A stretch of DNA of 64,000 bases from Paramarasmius palmivorus (GCA_037176845.1 JAYKXP010000076.1:62001-126000), one strand, 5' to 3'. Shown: positions 24,873-38,395, counted from the first letter of the stretch. Notes: generated from the letters alone by a model not told the origin. Numbers and translations are program-made.

Positions 24873-27116
24873 CTATAGTTTACTCCTCGCTTTCATTTTT
24901 TGTTCGTACGCATCTATCAATAGTCGTCGCATGACTTTCCCTGTGGGGTTCTTGGGTATCTGAAGCACAACACGATTAGAGCGGTACACTTTCAAAAGGG
25001 ATACTAACATACCTCCAAAACGACTTCTATACCACCCCTCAGCCATTTGTACCTGCTTAAATTCTCCTTATGCCACTTGTCCAACTCTTCGATGACCCGT
25101 TCACGACCTAGCTGTTGACCAGCCGGGCTAAGCACAATCCACGCACACGGTACCTTCTCTTCCAGATCTTTCCGGGTTTCTACGTGTGCTGGCGACACAC
25201 CGCCGACTGTGACATCAATGATAAACTTGCGTGGGTGTGCGAGTAGAACGTTCTCAATTTCTGCAGGTGATACTTGAGATCCAGAGACTTTGAGCGTGTC
25301 TTTCCTTCGATCATTGTAGCTAATGTCGAGAGTCAGGATCAGCAACAAGATCATGATGTCCACCACTCACAATAATGCTCCATCGTCGTTTGCACGTACT
25401 CTATCCCCAGTTCTAAGCCAGCGAGTCTCGCCCAGCCAGACAAACGTCTCTCGGTTCGCTTCAGGGTTCTCCCAATAACCAGGAACCAGGTTCTCTCCTC
25501 TCAAATATAGCTCTCCTACTTCTCCGACACCAACGTCATTCCCGTCATCGTCTAGTATCCTTGCTTCCATACCGGGATTGAGAACACCTATTGTACCATC
25601 CCCAGACACTTTAGGAATAGGCTTCCCGGTACGAGATATCGCTCCGTTCCCTGGCTGAGCGCAAGAGTTGAATGTCATTTCCGTTTGTCCATAGCCTATC
25701 CGACAAGTTAGACGTAAAAGGAAAGCTAAATAGAGAAAGAAAATACGCACCATGCACAAAATCTATCTTCACAGGTACAAGCTTTTGGAACTTTTGGAAT
25801 AGGTCTGGAGGCATGTACGCCGCACCGCACCCAGCACCGACGAGACTTTTGAAGTGGTCTGGGCTGACGTCAGGGTGGTTGACAAGTTGGTGTACGGCTG
25901 AGGGAACGAGACTCAGGTGTGTTACTTGATATCTGGCCAACGAATAAGCCAAAGAAATAAGAGAGTTGGAGTAGAGATCGCTTACTTCTTGATTAATTTC
26001 AAAGCATCTCCAGCGTTCCACTTGGGCATCATGATCAACGTAGATGGCGCAAGGAAATTGCGCTGACTGTACATGCCCAACCCGTAGACATGGTGCATGG
26101 GAAGGAAAGCCAAAGCTATCGGGATGCCCTCGGGAGAAGACAGAACCGGGGGAGGCTAGGATGATGCTACTCAGAAGTGATTGCAAGTGAGACAAAAGGG
26201 TGCAAAACGTACATCTGACCTTGATGCATTAAGGATTGCTAGTTGCAAGAGGCTACCAGTAAGGCTACCATGCGTGATCATCACAGCTTCGGAGCAGCGT
26301 CAACATACCGCCAGAGTTGGGTGCAAAGCGCGAGCGCGCACGTACCCTTTGGTAGACCACTTGTTCCACTTGAGAAAATGAGATAAGCAAGTGTGCCCTT
26401 CTTCGCATGGCGTACACCAACGGGTGGTAGATGTTTCCTCTGCACGCTCTCGATAAGCCCTGACAGCGACCGATGCCCATGTACAGGTGTATCCCCGATA
26501 ACGAATATTCGGTCCATTCGAACACCCACTTCCTTCGCAGCTGATACAGCAAGAGGTAGAAACTGTGCCTGAACGAATAATGTTGATATACGTGTCAGAC
26601 GGAGTGCGTGAAGGAGCTCAAAGCGGGTTGAGAAAGCGGATATCAAGGCGTAAGGTGCCGTGGTCGCGAGTAGGGAACTAACAAGGACAGAATAGTCCTA
26701 TAATTACATGTCAGACGAATATCAACACACTGAGAATGAGTGAACCGTACTGGACAATTTTCGCTCATGATGCCAACCATGTCAGGTACTGGGCCATCTA
26801 ATGTACCGTCTTCTCGAGCTTGAGGTGCACCATACACACCCAGTCCTAATCCCCCTTGAGTTACAGGTGTGCCGAGCGCAGTCGTTGCATCTGCTATACG
26901 TCGTCGAAACTCGCTACGAAAAGTCAAGAACCAACTAAACAGCACAAGCATCACACCCTACCTATATTTGAGCGCCTTTCCAGTAGCTCCGTCAATGTAT
27001 AACGTGTAATCCTTCCATTCCTGCTGCTCAGGTCGATTGAAGATGACATCAAACACATTGAAAGGCTCGCTGGCAGGAACTACTGGGGGGTCTGAATAGG
27101 GTGATGAGATGTACAT
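24873..27116 (-). CDS. Acyl-CoA ligase (AMP-binding) with peroxisomal SKL terminus
   Basis: An adenylate-forming enzyme of the 4-coumarate-CoA ligase / fatty acyl-CoA synthetase type. It would activate a carboxylic acid with ATP and attach it to CoA. Several exons join from MYISSPYSDPPVVP (ATG 27116). Visible core motifs, in order: AYLIFSSGTSGLPKG (P-loop-like), GYGQTEMTFNSCAQPG, GELYLRGENLVPGYW, WLRTGDR, DRRKDTLKVSGSQVSP and, near the end, IPKNPTGKVMRR with the catalytic Lys. The last codons read ARSKL then stop: a canonical type-1 peroxisomal targeting signal. The substrate cannot be read from sequence. All motifs are intact, so it should be active. It lies 380 bases downstream of ILV2 on the same strand. 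Confidence 0.87.
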
Positions 27117-27493
27117 ATCCAACGGAGAGAAGGTGACACGAACTACATCTCAGGAATCAATTATATGGTCCTGATTTGGTCCTGATATGCCGGTCAAGTG
27201 AACAGACCCGGAGAACTAAGTAACCGAGCGCAATGTGGGAGATGACAAGACAGCGGGACTGTGGGAATAATTTTAGCGTCAAAACGTTTCATCGTCGGTT
27301 TCCATTTCATTGTCGACTATCGTGGACAAAAGACAGCAGTAATCCGTAGGTAGAAGCATTTTCAATAGTACACATTTACTGGAGTTATGCCAATGGGGAG
27401 AAGCTTTGCACTAAAGCCCTATGCAAAATGATGAAAGTGAATGTAGAGTAGCTATAGGTACAGATCAAGGAAAAGATGCGGGAGACAATTGTC

Positions 27494-29757
27494 TCATGCT
27501 TTTGTAGACTTCTCTCTCAACAAGGGATGGAGGACGCCCTCGTGGAGGGCCTTGCCGGCGGGTACCATAGGGTAGACGTGCTCGTTCCTCTCGATGATAC
27601 ATTCCATGAGCACGGGTTTCGATCCGTCGTACTCGAGGAACTCCTTCATCTTTTCGGGGAGTTCGGCCGAGTTGTGACACCGTATACCATGGACTCCCAT
27701 AGCGCGAGCGAGCTGAACGAAGTCGGGGTTATTCATCCGGGTGTGTGAATACCGGCGGTCGTAGAAGAGGTCTGAGAGGTGAAGGATCAGCCAAACACCT
27801 ATAGTCAACTATACGCGATCCCCTTACCTTGCCATTGGAGCACCATACCCTGGAATTCGTTGTTCAAGACGAGGATCTTGACACCAATTCCGTATTGAGC
27901 GGCAGTTTGCATCTCCATTGCGGTCATGCTGAAAGATGCATCACCATCGATGTCGACGACGGTCTTGTTCGGTGCAGCAACCTTAGCACCGATGGCAGAG
28001 GGAAGACCAAAGCCCATAGTCTGCAGAACATCATCAGTCAACTGAATGTTTGACTAAGTTGAGCGTACTCACTCCTAGACCACCAGACGTGACCATCGAT
28101 CTAGGGTGCGTCCATCGGTAGTGTTGAGCGGCCCACATCTGGTGTTGACCAACACCAGTAGTCACGATAACATCCTCCTTCTTATCCTTGACCTGTCTAT
28201 CCAGCTCCTCTATGACTTCCTGTGGCTTCATCCTTTCTCCCTTTGCAGCGTCGCCTTTGACATAGGTGAAAGGGTACTGTTGCTTCCATGACTTTATCTT
28301 GTCAAACCATGCCTCTCTGGGCGTGCTCTTGATGTACGGGAGCATATGGCCTAGGTTCTCGGTGACATCTCCGACCAAAGGTATCGAGGCATCGACGACC
28401 TTGTTCACATTCTTGGGCTGAATTTCGAAGTGAATGATTCCTCCACGACCTTGAGCGGCTGCGGCTCTTGCAGCTGGTGCAAAAGTGTCGACCTTACCGG
28501 TAACACGGTCGTCGAACCTGGCACCGAGGGCGATGATGACATCTGCTTGCTGCATCGCAAAGTTGGCATACGCACTACCGTGCATACCCAGCATGTGAAG
28601 GGAACGCTCATTGGTCTCATCGAAGGCACCGAGCCCTTGAAGGGTGGTTGTCACGGGAATGTTGCCTTTCTCCGAAAGTTCTGCGAGGAGTCTCGGTCCA
28701 TCGGGTGATTGGAGAATGCCGTTTCCGGCGTAGATGATTGGCGTCTGGGCCCGATTGATCATCTCTGCGGCTTGCTTGAGCATGGACCTATCCACAGGGG
28801 GTTCTGGAGGTTGCAAAGGATTCATGGGAAGACCAAGGTTGATTCCTGGAGTCGTGGCCTTGTAGGGCAAAGGTGTGCGCAGGATACCGGCGGTCACATC
28901 CTTGGGAAGATCAACGAGAACAGGGCCAGGCCGACCTGAGGTAGCGATCTTGAACGCCTCGTTTATGCGACGGGGGAGCTCTGAAATGTCCTTGACCATG
29001 ACATTCCATTTCGTGCAACTTCTCGAAATACCGATGACATCCGCCTCCTGAAATGAATCGGAGCCGATCGCAGAGGTGGCTACCTGTCCCGAGAATACGA
29101 CCAAGGGAACACCATCGCTCAGAGCGTCTTGTAGTGGTGTTATTACGTTCGTGGCTCCAGGTCCTGACGTGACAAGCACCACGCCAGGCTTGCCGGATAC
29201 TCGGGCATAACCCTCGGCCATATGTCCGGCGCCCTGTTCGTGTCTTGGAAGGACGAAGTCGAAGTGCTTGGAGTTGTAGATGGCATCGAAGACGGGGAGA
29301 ATGGCTCCTCCAGGGTATCCAAAAATCTGTTTTACTCCGTGTCGAAGCATCATTTCGTGAAAGATCTGACCGCCGGACATGCCAACGAATGTGTGGTCCA
29401 GGGGAGTGTTCGGGGCAGGTCCTGGGCCATTCATAGGCACGCCTGGACCAGGATAGTTGATGTTTGTATTGCTCTTCGTCGGCACCTGTTGGAAGCTTGG
29501 TGCGGGGGCAGGCCGGCTTGTTTGAGAAAAAAAGTTGTCAGTGAAGAGCTCTTCATGGTTCAAACGAGTACTCACGAAGTCTGTACTGGTGAAGCACCTT
29601 TTGAAGATGTACGACTGAGATTCCTTGCATGTTCCCTAACCCTTGTTTTTGCGTCTAAGAATGTCGACCCCGTGCTCGATGAAGCTACGGTAGAGCGACA
29701 TCGGACGAATGGGGCATTTTTGGGGACTGCTCGCATGCTAGAAGCTTGCAGGGCCAT
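27494..29757 (-). CDS. ILV2: Acetolactate synthase catalytic subunit, mitochondrial
   Basis: Catalyses the thiamine-diphosphate-dependent condensation of two pyruvates, or pyruvate with 2-ketobutyrate: the first common step of Val/Leu/Ile synthesis, in mitochondria. Four exons (29757-29576, 29516-28073, 28020-27828, 27771-27494) give 698 residues, close to yeast Ilv2. The N-terminus is Arg/Ser/Ala-rich and acid-poor, as expected for a mitochondrial presequence; the in-frame codon at 29844 is TTG, so ATG 29757 is the start. Domain order: GGQIFHEMMLRHG, GYPGGAILPVFDAIY, the catalytic Glu in LPRHEQGAGHMAEGYA, GPGATNVITPLQDAL, the FAD region (QVATSAIGSDSFQEAD, IALGARFDDRVTG), and the cofactor motif DIDGDASFSMT. 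The mid-protein FADXR-type and C-terminal motifs (YSHTRMNNPDFVQLA) are present. It is divergent from the A-T-R reductase gene. Confidence 0.95.
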
Positions 29758-30951
29758 TTTAAAAGAGTGGAATAGGTCGAAGCTGAAGACAGCAATACGA
29801 CTGCGACAGGGTGAAGATGAAGGTGGAAAGCAAGACCTTTTCAATTGCTCATTCTGACTCGAAAAATCGGAAATTTGCTATTCCCCATCATAGGGCCGAA
29901 AAAAGCCGAGCACGTGTTTTCTCCGCCCCGACTTTTCGGCTTTACGCCTTTACGTCTCTCTCCTCTTCCCCGCGATGTCGGTGACCAGTCGACCACTGAT
30001 AATGTAAGTTCTGCGCTTAACTCTCGTCAAACGGAATCTACTATAGGTATATGTGTATGATAAGCTCGTGTTCCATCCAAGCCCCCAAGGGTTTTGTGGA
30101 GACAGCAAGAATTCAGTCTGTTCACCTGACAAGGTCCCGTTATGATGGGTTCAATTGACATTCAACGTTCCTTCGGTCACTCTGGTCCGGAGCGTCAAGG
30201 AATGGATGCACAAGTACTGTTTTGGGTTGGTTTTATTTTGCTGTGGTGATGTATAGACAGCTAGCGCGGGGTTCAAGCGTTCAGCTATACCAACATGGTA
30301 TCTATGATTGCTCAAGCTCAAGCCGTTCAAGCTACGCCCATCGCAGTACGCTGGGATCTTCACCATTATGGTTGAAAATGCATAGCCTTCGAGAAGATTC
30401 AGGAAAGTGTATGATGCTCGTGTAAAACATTTGGGCTGGTCATCTCTGAATATCGGTAATTGTATGATTTCCAGGACAGCCCGACGCCGCAGTATGTTAT
30501 GTCTCCAGCATGGATCATGGAAGCGATGTTCAGAAGATTGAATCATCCTGATATTTTCGCATGATTCATCAGCTCGAAGATACATCGCAAACTAGACGGG
30601 GGGAAAATAACTGATGTGAGCCAATTTCGTCCTATCATCAAGTTCTGGCACTGACTGACCATGTTTCTGAATGTTTCAGTCCGTATAGAACCGCAGGAAA
30701 TCATTGCTCCGAGTTTGCCCATCGTCATCCAATGATTTCGAATATGGTGGCTTCCGCGGGGATCTTGTTCGCTCATGAGCACCAGTGATAAATCCATCAA
30801 ACCTTGTGCGAAGACTGCGCTTCCTACAAACCGCAACTATTAATGCCCCAACAATTTAAATCAGGCCACCATTGCCTATTCGGATCCACGTTTCATCTCG
30901 GGTATATAACGCGATAGGTCTTGACATGGACGTATTGTGTCCCCACTTGCC
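29758..30951. other. Divergent intergenic region, ILV2 / A-T-R reductase
   Basis: About 1.2 kb between two genes transcribed away from each other. The leaders and promoters of both must be here. ORFs on the minus strand (30151-30585, 30543-30836) show no domain or codon pattern I trust. I did not find a clear Gcn4-type TGACTC site that would tie ILV2 to general amino-acid control. Confidence 0.5.
30903..30909 (+). promoter_or_regulatory. TATA box of the A-T-R reductase gene
   Basis: TATATAA lies 43 bases before the ATG at 30952, implying a leader of only about 10-20 bases. The spacing and match are good. Confidence 0.55.
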
Positions 30952-33900
30952 ATGAACAACTCAGTTGGTCAACAACGCCCACCAAGGCACCCATTTTGGA
31001 ACCCTGGTCCTCCTCGCAATCAAGCTCTAAACAGCAAGACGTTTTGCCCGCCGCCGCTTGATGGCACATTGGCGCTTCCAGAGATCTATGACTGGCACAA
31101 AGAACGTTCTCCAAAACACCCTATCTTTGTTTACGCGCGCCAAGATGGGACAATCTGCACCATCACCTACTCTGAGGTTGTTCCTGCTATCTATCGCGCC
31201 GCTCGACTTGTCAAAAGTCGTTTCGAGATGGGAAATGGAGAGGCGCCAACTGTAGCGATCTTATCAGCTTCAGGTGGGCGCGATCCATTCATTTCATTTT
31301 GTTCAGAGATCTTGACATGTTTATGCAGAAACCATATCCTTCTTCACCACTCAGCACGGCATCATGCGCGCAAACTGCATTCCATTCCCTATTTCTCCAC
31401 GTAACTCCCCAGTCGCCATCGCACACCTGATTGCGAAAGCAAATGTCAGGCACATTTTTGTCGGCGAACAAGCGCAAACACGGGAACTATTTGCAGCTTC
31501 AATGGACATCCTTAGGTCACAGTATGCCACGACACCATCGCCGAGTGCGTCGTCAATGCCGGTCTTCGAAGAATTGTTCAGCAATCTCTCTTCCGCGGAC
31601 GATGGCAAGGATCTTCCCGTCGCGCTGAGGGAACCAACAGACGTTGCAGTGTACCAACACTCGTCCGGTGAGATTCATCTCAACCTTAACTTCAAATCTA
31701 GCTAACCGCAAAACAGGTTCCACTTCCGACTTTCCTAAACTCATACCTTGGACAGTACGACGTATGATTGAACTCTCGCTCCTGCCGTACTTTGGAGAGC
31801 GGGATCTGTGTGGGACGATCATCGCTGTCCATGGGCTCCCGCTATTCCACAGTATGGGCAACAGCACAACAAACATTCCGGTTCGTCATTCCATTCTTAA
31901 TCTCAATGTCGAACCAACTAACTTATACCCTGTAGGCTGCATGTGGCGCGATCCTGTCATGCTTTGAGCCACAATCGCCTCCTGTGGTACCAACCGCTGA
32001 TTATCTGGCCGAGGCAAGCAAAATGACGGAATGTGACTTCATTTTCGCTGTTCCAAGCTTTATCGAAGTAAGTGCTCGAGTATGAACTAAGGTGTCTCAA
32101 GCCCGCCATGGAGTTAATTTATCAACTGTCAGGAGTGGTCTCGTCAGCCACAGGTCAGAAGTTGGTTGGCCACACGCAGTGGGGTGGTAAGAACGGATTT
32201 CACCTATCTCTGAGCGTCATGCTGAACCGACAAGCAGCTCTTCGGCGGAGGAACGTTGAACAAGAAAGTCGGTGATGATATGATTTCCGAAGGCGTCAAG
32301 TTGATGACTATATACGGGCTGTAAGTTCAAACACCTGTACACTCTCGCTATTGATCACTAGAGATACTCGGCAGAACCGAGGTCGGACCGGTAAATCCTT
32401 TTATTGCAAGTAAGTGATTAGAACCCGTTCCTCGCCACCGTGTCCTGACATCACGCCATAGAGGATTCACTGGGACACAACTGGGATTACTTCCAGTTCT
32501 CAAGCAGCAACATAGCAGAACTCGTACCTCAAGGGGACGGTACATATGAACTAGTGCTTATGGTAAGTCTGTCTACTCATGTGTACTACGTGGTCTAACC
32601 CTGTTCGAACCATAGTCATCTCCTTTCAATACTCCAAGCGTACTCAACACTATGGTCCGCGGAGAGCAAGCATATGCGACATCCGACCTATTGGTCCCTC
32701 ATCCTACCACGAAGGGTCTATGGAAGGTCTTCGGGAGATGCGACGATCAAATAATGCACTCTACTGGAGAAAAGGTGTGTATATCCACCCTCATTTCGTT
32801 TCTATCGGCCTCACAGAATTAAAGACGAATCCTGGACCGCTAGAGAGCATCCTCCAACAGGATCCTCTAATTCAAACTGCTGTGTTCTTTGGAAGAGGCA
32901 GGTTTCAAGCAGGTGTCTTGGTAGAGCCTACAACAGAGTCGAAATTTGACCCCGAGGCAGACGAACGTCATGTTAGCGAATTCCGGAATCAAATATGGTA
33001 TGAATGATTCAGCTTCCCGCGTTCTTCAGTGTTGATGACTCGGGGAATAGGCCTACGGTGGAGAGAATGAACGAATTTGCACCTCAGCACTCCCGAATAT
33101 TTAAGGAGGTTGGCAGTGTTGATCTGTTATCATAAACATGGCTAATGTTGTCTTACAGATGATCCTGATCACAAAGCCCACAAAGCCACTGACTTATACT
33201 GCAAAAGGAACTGCAAGGTAAATCGCTTATATGCCACGTACAATATCTCTAACTCTCAAGCACGCCAAAGGCGACAGGTAGCACTACAAGATTACGACCA
33301 AGAAATTTCTCAGCTTTATGCAACTGCTGAAAACAGCACGCAACCGGAAATATCCCCGCCGAAGAACTGGGATACCACATCCAGCACTGATTTTGTTCGA
33401 GCCGTCGTAAACAAGGTTCTACCTTACGAGGTTCAAGACGATGCCGACCTGTTCAGACATGGCTGTGACAGGTCCGTTTTAGTATCTGTGTTTCGAAGTA
33501 ACACTATTGAAAACTTCATGTAGTCTTCAGGCAACATGGATTCGCAACTCCCTGCTTCGTGGTCTACGGGAATCGATCAATCTAGATTTTCGTCAAAGCG
33601 CCAAAAACTTTGTGTATGACTACCCGTCCATCGCTCAACTCGGCAATTTCCTATCGTCCATAGCGAGGAACGGATTTCCTGAAGTGGCACGGGAGAGCGT
33701 CATGAAGAGGGTGCAAGAAATGTATGATATAGCGGGGGAATGTTCCAAAGATTTCGATCAAGTTGAATGCCAGCCACGGAACAAGCATGGGAATGGAAAA
33801 GTAGTCCTGGTTACAGGGACCACCGGCGGCTTTGGATCGTATCTGTTGGAAAGTCTCGTCGCTGATGAGAGCGTATCGACTATATACGCCATCAATCGCA

Positions 33901-35154
33901 GCAACAAGAAGGTCACTCTCATGGACCGGCAAAGGCAGGCATTGCGGGAGAAGGAGATTGACGAGAGCATCTTGCATTCGGCCAAGTTGAAGATCTTGGA
34001 AGGGGATATGCGTAAGAAAGACTTCAGCATGGAAAAGGAGACATTCGAGAAGGTAAATGTGTCTTGTGGAATTTGTTGTTCAAACGCTTATATCGAAATC
34101 CGTGGAAGATGCGGAACTCGGTGACACACATTATCCATAATGGTAAGGGAATCTTATTCTTCAAAACTAGATAAAGAGCCAAAAACATTGCTTTACAGCT
34201 TGGCGTGTTCATTTCACAGCAGCCTTACCCGGCTTCGTACCCAATATTCAAAGTTTGCGAGGTCTTATTGATTTCTCACTGTCCTCCGGCGCCAAACTTT
34301 TGTTCATTGCATCTGTGGGCGTCTTTCAACGTGAGTGGCATATACCGGCTTTGGCACCGTGAAAGTAACTAGTCCACCCTCACCAGACATCTCGGAGCAT
34401 GAAGCTGTGCTACTAGAAAAGCCTGTTACCGCAGAAATGGCCGTTGGTATGGGATATGCAGAGTCTAAATGGATAGCAGAACAGGTTCTTCTGAACGCTA
34501 TTCAAACAGCGGGACTGCACTGTCAGATTGTGCGTCTCGGGCAATTATGTGGGGACAGCAGAAGTGGAGCATGGAATATGAACGAGTGGGCTCCAGCAAT
34601 GATAAAGAGTGCGACTCTACTGGGATGCTTGCCTGTTTTTGACGGGGTAAGTTCTGTATATTGGATCTAGTGAAACTCGAGATCTTGACGCGGACATACA
34701 GACGATTTCCTGGATACCCTCAGACCTGGCAGCTCAGGCAATACTCGATCTACTGGATGTCCAAGACACCCGCACCCAGCCTATCCTGCATCTTCGGCAT
34801 CCGGCTCCTGTCCCATGGAGTTCTCTTGCGAATTTCATTGCTTCCCAGCTCGAAGTGAGTCTTGTTCCATATGCGGAGTGGTTGAAGAGGCTCGAGGAGT
34901 CAAACGCAAAGCATCTCGTTGCCACGCGTCTCCTGCCCTTCTTCCAGAACATTCCAATCAGGCACAACCAAAATCCTGTCGGGCTTGAAGCCTTTGGCAC
35001 TGCGGACATGGATATCAAGGTCGCACGAACGATGTGCAAGAGCTTGACTCACCCAGGATATCCAACACTGGGCAATGCTCTTGCAAGGAAGTGGCTGAAG
35101 AAATGGTTCACCGGAGAGACTCTGCGTCAAGCACAGTATACAGTGAGACTCTGA
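30952..35154 (+). CDS. NRPS-like adenylate-forming reductase (A-T-R)
   Basis: A single-module enzyme that would adenylate a carboxylic or amino acid, load it on a carrier domain and release it reductively as aldehyde or alcohol. About a dozen or more exons join in frame. The adenylation domain includes the core GSTSDFPKLIP (the acceptor near 31716 restores it), HSMGNSTTN, LMTIYGLTEVGPV and HSTGEKTNPGPLE. The thiolation domain carries HGCDSLQATWIRN, with the phosphopantetheine Ser rebuilt across the intron near 33472-33523. The reductase domain has a Rossmann motif TGTTGGFGSYLLE and catalytic YAESK. The C-terminus is RQAQYTVRL. These features define fungal adenylate-forming reductases; the lysine-pathway enzyme Lys2 has similar architecture, but the HSTGEKTNPGPLE motif favours the secondary-metabolism type. 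No frameshift was found. The substrate is not predictable here. The stop is 78 bases from the convergent DUF6535 gene. Confidence 0.85.
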
Positions 35155-35232
35155 TAGAACAATTTTGAATTGGCAGTATATGTTCTAAATACTTTATCGA
35201 CGTAAGCAGCGTATCAAGACACGATGGTTCAA

Positions 35233-37251
35233 TCAAACTACTTCATATTTGCCCGTGACATCATCATCACTCTGAACTGTAAGACTATCCCCAAACCTTT
35301 GAGATCCAGGACTACGACCATCAGCTCGGAGCCCGTGGCCACAGGGTGGTATCGGTGTTGGCCGTCTGTAGAAACCTGGGAGCGCCGAGCTATATTCCTC
35401 CGATACCACAGGTGGTGGCTGTCCGATCTCTTCTGGAACGGGCTCAAAGAAATCAGAAGCGAGCCCACCCTCGAACTGAACCTTGCTCATCGCCCGATTC
35501 CACTCTGACATCAAGACCATATGTGGATTATACAGCCTGTGTCGTAGAATCTCCCTGTTGACGAAGGAAAGGAATGCATGACCACGCTTGCGCACAGCGA
35601 TCTCGGACAGACAATCCTCGCGATTGATATGCGCCGCCAGGACCTTGATGAATGCCGTCCTCTCATCGAAAGATTCTTCCCCTTCTGGGTACTGCTTCCA
35701 CGACTCTTCATAGAACTGCAAAAGACACATACTGGCTTGGCGGATGCCCTTGTTGGGATGTGTCCATAACGTATCCGGCACCGTGAAAGGAAGGTAGAAG
35801 CGCAAATTGACCGACTCTAGAAGACCCGATGTCCTAAACTGCGATATAGACCCGCATAGCTTGTACAATACATCGTCTACCCTTGTAGTGTTCCTCGCCA
35901 ATGTCATCCAACATTGCTGGTAGTACATCAATTGTACACCCGCTGGCTGGAGCGTGATTGGATACGAGATGGTTGGTTGTCGAGAGACGAATGTATAGTT
36001 TCCGAGCCCACTTTTCCTGATGGTCTCGAACGTGTAATCGTCTCTCAGTGCAGTCTCGACGTCGGAATGGGTGACATCTTCCCAGATTACGAGAGGCCAA
36101 TGTTGCGCTCCAAAAACGGATGTCATGGCAACGGAAGGGTGAAGTGTTTTAAGGATATTGATGATATGGGGGAACATGGATGGAGTATCGCGGAAGAGTG
36201 AAGCAACCCATTGCATACCACGCAACTCGTACACTTTCAAGCTGATATGTTCAGTTGCGGGGAACTCTTTTGGGTTTGTATCCGTTCGGCGGACAATACG
36301 AAGGTCGAGGGTCGACCAGTCCTTTGCAGGAACTTTGAGTGGGTACCATAGTCCCCGGTTCACCAGGAACTCTTGGATATAAGGGAGGTCGATGAAAGGC
36401 TGCATGATCTTGCAGTAGAATCGATAAAACGCCCATGCTTGGGGTGACTTGTAGGGACAAACGAAGTAGGAAGAGGATAGATTATCCCAATCCAAGTTGC
36501 CTGTACCCCAGGTCTTCGTCGGTGGTATGGCAAAGGTAGGCAAGATAGTCGTGATGACGTACATGCCAACACTCAGACCAACCGAGACCATCCCAATAGC
36601 AAAGACGGTGTGATTCAAATTCCACAGCAGGTCTAAAAGGCCAGCAAAGAACAGGAGAAGTGACACCTCGAGAAGAATAGGAAGTGTGGAAAGAATGGAA
36701 GCTATACCCCACCTCTCCAGACTGTCCCGACGTAATTGGAGTAGAGCCAACGACTCGGCTTGTGTACGTGTCAGGGTATCTCTTTGGTGTTCTCGAAGCC
36801 ATTGTTTGCAAAGCAAGCCGAATAGACTGGAGGCAAGGCTGAGAACAAGACTGAGAACCCAAAAGCAATTTATGCGAACGGACGAAGGATCGGCTTCAAA
36901 AGGTTCTATCGCAGCGACCTGCGACGAAGATGAATTGGCGAGTTGTTGCGATATTTGTAGGAGTAAGGTGACCGTCGTTTCAGCTGGATCTTCCTCTAGC
37001 CACTGGTATGATTCGATGGCAAATGCGGTGACGATAGCGGAGAACAGACCAGCCTTTCATGAACATGGAATGAGCCATCAGAGACATAAATAAAGGCTGA
37101 ATGGAGCACTCACAAAGACCAGTAGCGTATCGATATCTTCTTTCCAACCCTGTACCATGTCCTGGTCATAACGGTTCACTTCCTTGAGCGTTGTCTCCCA
37201 AGATTCATCAAGCGTTGGTGCCGCGTTCTTGTTTCGTTTCCCTTTGCCCAT
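35233..37251 (-). CDS. DUF6535-type membrane protein (copy 1)
   Basis: A 652-residue protein from two exons, 37251-37114 (MGKGKR...LLVF) and 37053-35233 (AGLFSAIVTAF...). The first exon and the start of the second form the DUF6535 segment: DESWETTLKEVNRYDQDMV, then DIDTLLVF and a first membrane helix. More helices follow: FWVLSLVLSLASSLFGLL, ILLEVSLLLFFAGLLDLLW and VFAIGMVSVGLSVGMYVIT. A long soluble C-terminal region has ICPYKSPQAW-like and YPLK.P..DWSTLDL motifs. Function is unknown; the family is expanded in mushrooms. Copy 2 at 44404-46471 has the same intron position and the same motifs in the opposite orientation. The first-exon joint is phase 0 with a clean GTGAGT donor. Confidence 0.83.
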
Positions 37252-38395
37252 GAGAGCCCGGAAGTGTTGCTGAGTATACAGCTGACCGTGATGCGCTACT
37301 TGGGGGTTGGTAAGGAATGATTCTGAAGGGGGGTTTCGGTTTAAATGGGCGCTGCCAGTCTGTGGGTGATGCTGATTGCCCTGACGATGCTTATCAGCGA
37401 AAGCATGGAAACGGCTGTATTAAGAGCCTAACCTGAACATACCCGATGCATATTGCAGGGTTCGCGGGGATATCAACCTTTGGTGCGTCTTGGACCCTGG
37501 TTCAAAACTGAGGTAGAGCCTGGTAGAGAATGAGCGGTCAGTGTACATGGTATCCGAGACTTTGTGGGCCCTAATTTGGGTCTTTTGCGTCAATTACCAT
37601 CTGAATGAGCCTAAATGAAGACAACTCGCCTAGAAAAGGGACTCCGAAGGGGCTCTCCGGGAGGCGGGGATGATTCTGACAATGAATCAATCCATTGGCG
37701 AAATTCGTGGTCCTGAAGCTTGGATTGCTAATATTTGCCGACTCTTCTATGCAAGACGTAAGATATTGTAGTTTAATTAAATAACAGAAGACACATACCT
37801 ATAGTTGATCAAAGGCTCACTGACCGAAAACATTGTTCATAAGAGGGCAGCACTGCTGGTGAATGAAGGAGGGACGCGCGTTCAAACGTACACTGGCGGC
37901 ACTGCTAAGCGCCCATGCATTTCATCGACTACCTCCTTCTTGAAGTTTTTACAACGTTCTGGAAGTTTCCAGCCACATCCACTTGATAACGATATCAAGA
38001 GCATCGTCGACTGCGGCCGACGCAAAATTCACACACGCCCCTATCTCTGCAATGACATTCGAGGAGCATTCACAAGCCCATCTCAAAAATTGGTGATCAG
38101 TTCGGTATGAACCAAAGACACCGTTACTTATTTTTCATTGAACAGGACATGGCTTAATAGTCCTAGTCATAGTCACACTACTCTAAATCGACTTTTACCA
38201 AGTACAGAGAGAATTATTCGTTCATATCAAGGCAAATCCGGAAGAGAGGGGAGTTGAATGTAGGTGTTTAGATCAACTTGAACTGATAAAGGGGGACTTT
38301 GTATCTTGTATGTGACAATGGTAGATGAAGAAATCGGGAAGAAAGAGATCGTCAGGTCGTAAGTATGTAAAACGTCCAGGACAATATGTATGAGC
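37252..38395. other. Intergenic region between DUF6535 copy 1 and FunK1
   Basis: About 1.1 kb. It holds the promoter side of the DUF6535 gene and the 3' flank of the kinase gene. The only sizeable ORF (37805-38110, plus) has no recognisable domain. I see no structured repeat. Confidence 0.45.

Noticed and set aside
29222..29857. 211-codon ORF antisense to ILV2
   Set aside because: It is the shadow of the strongly conserved ILV2 exon on the other strand.
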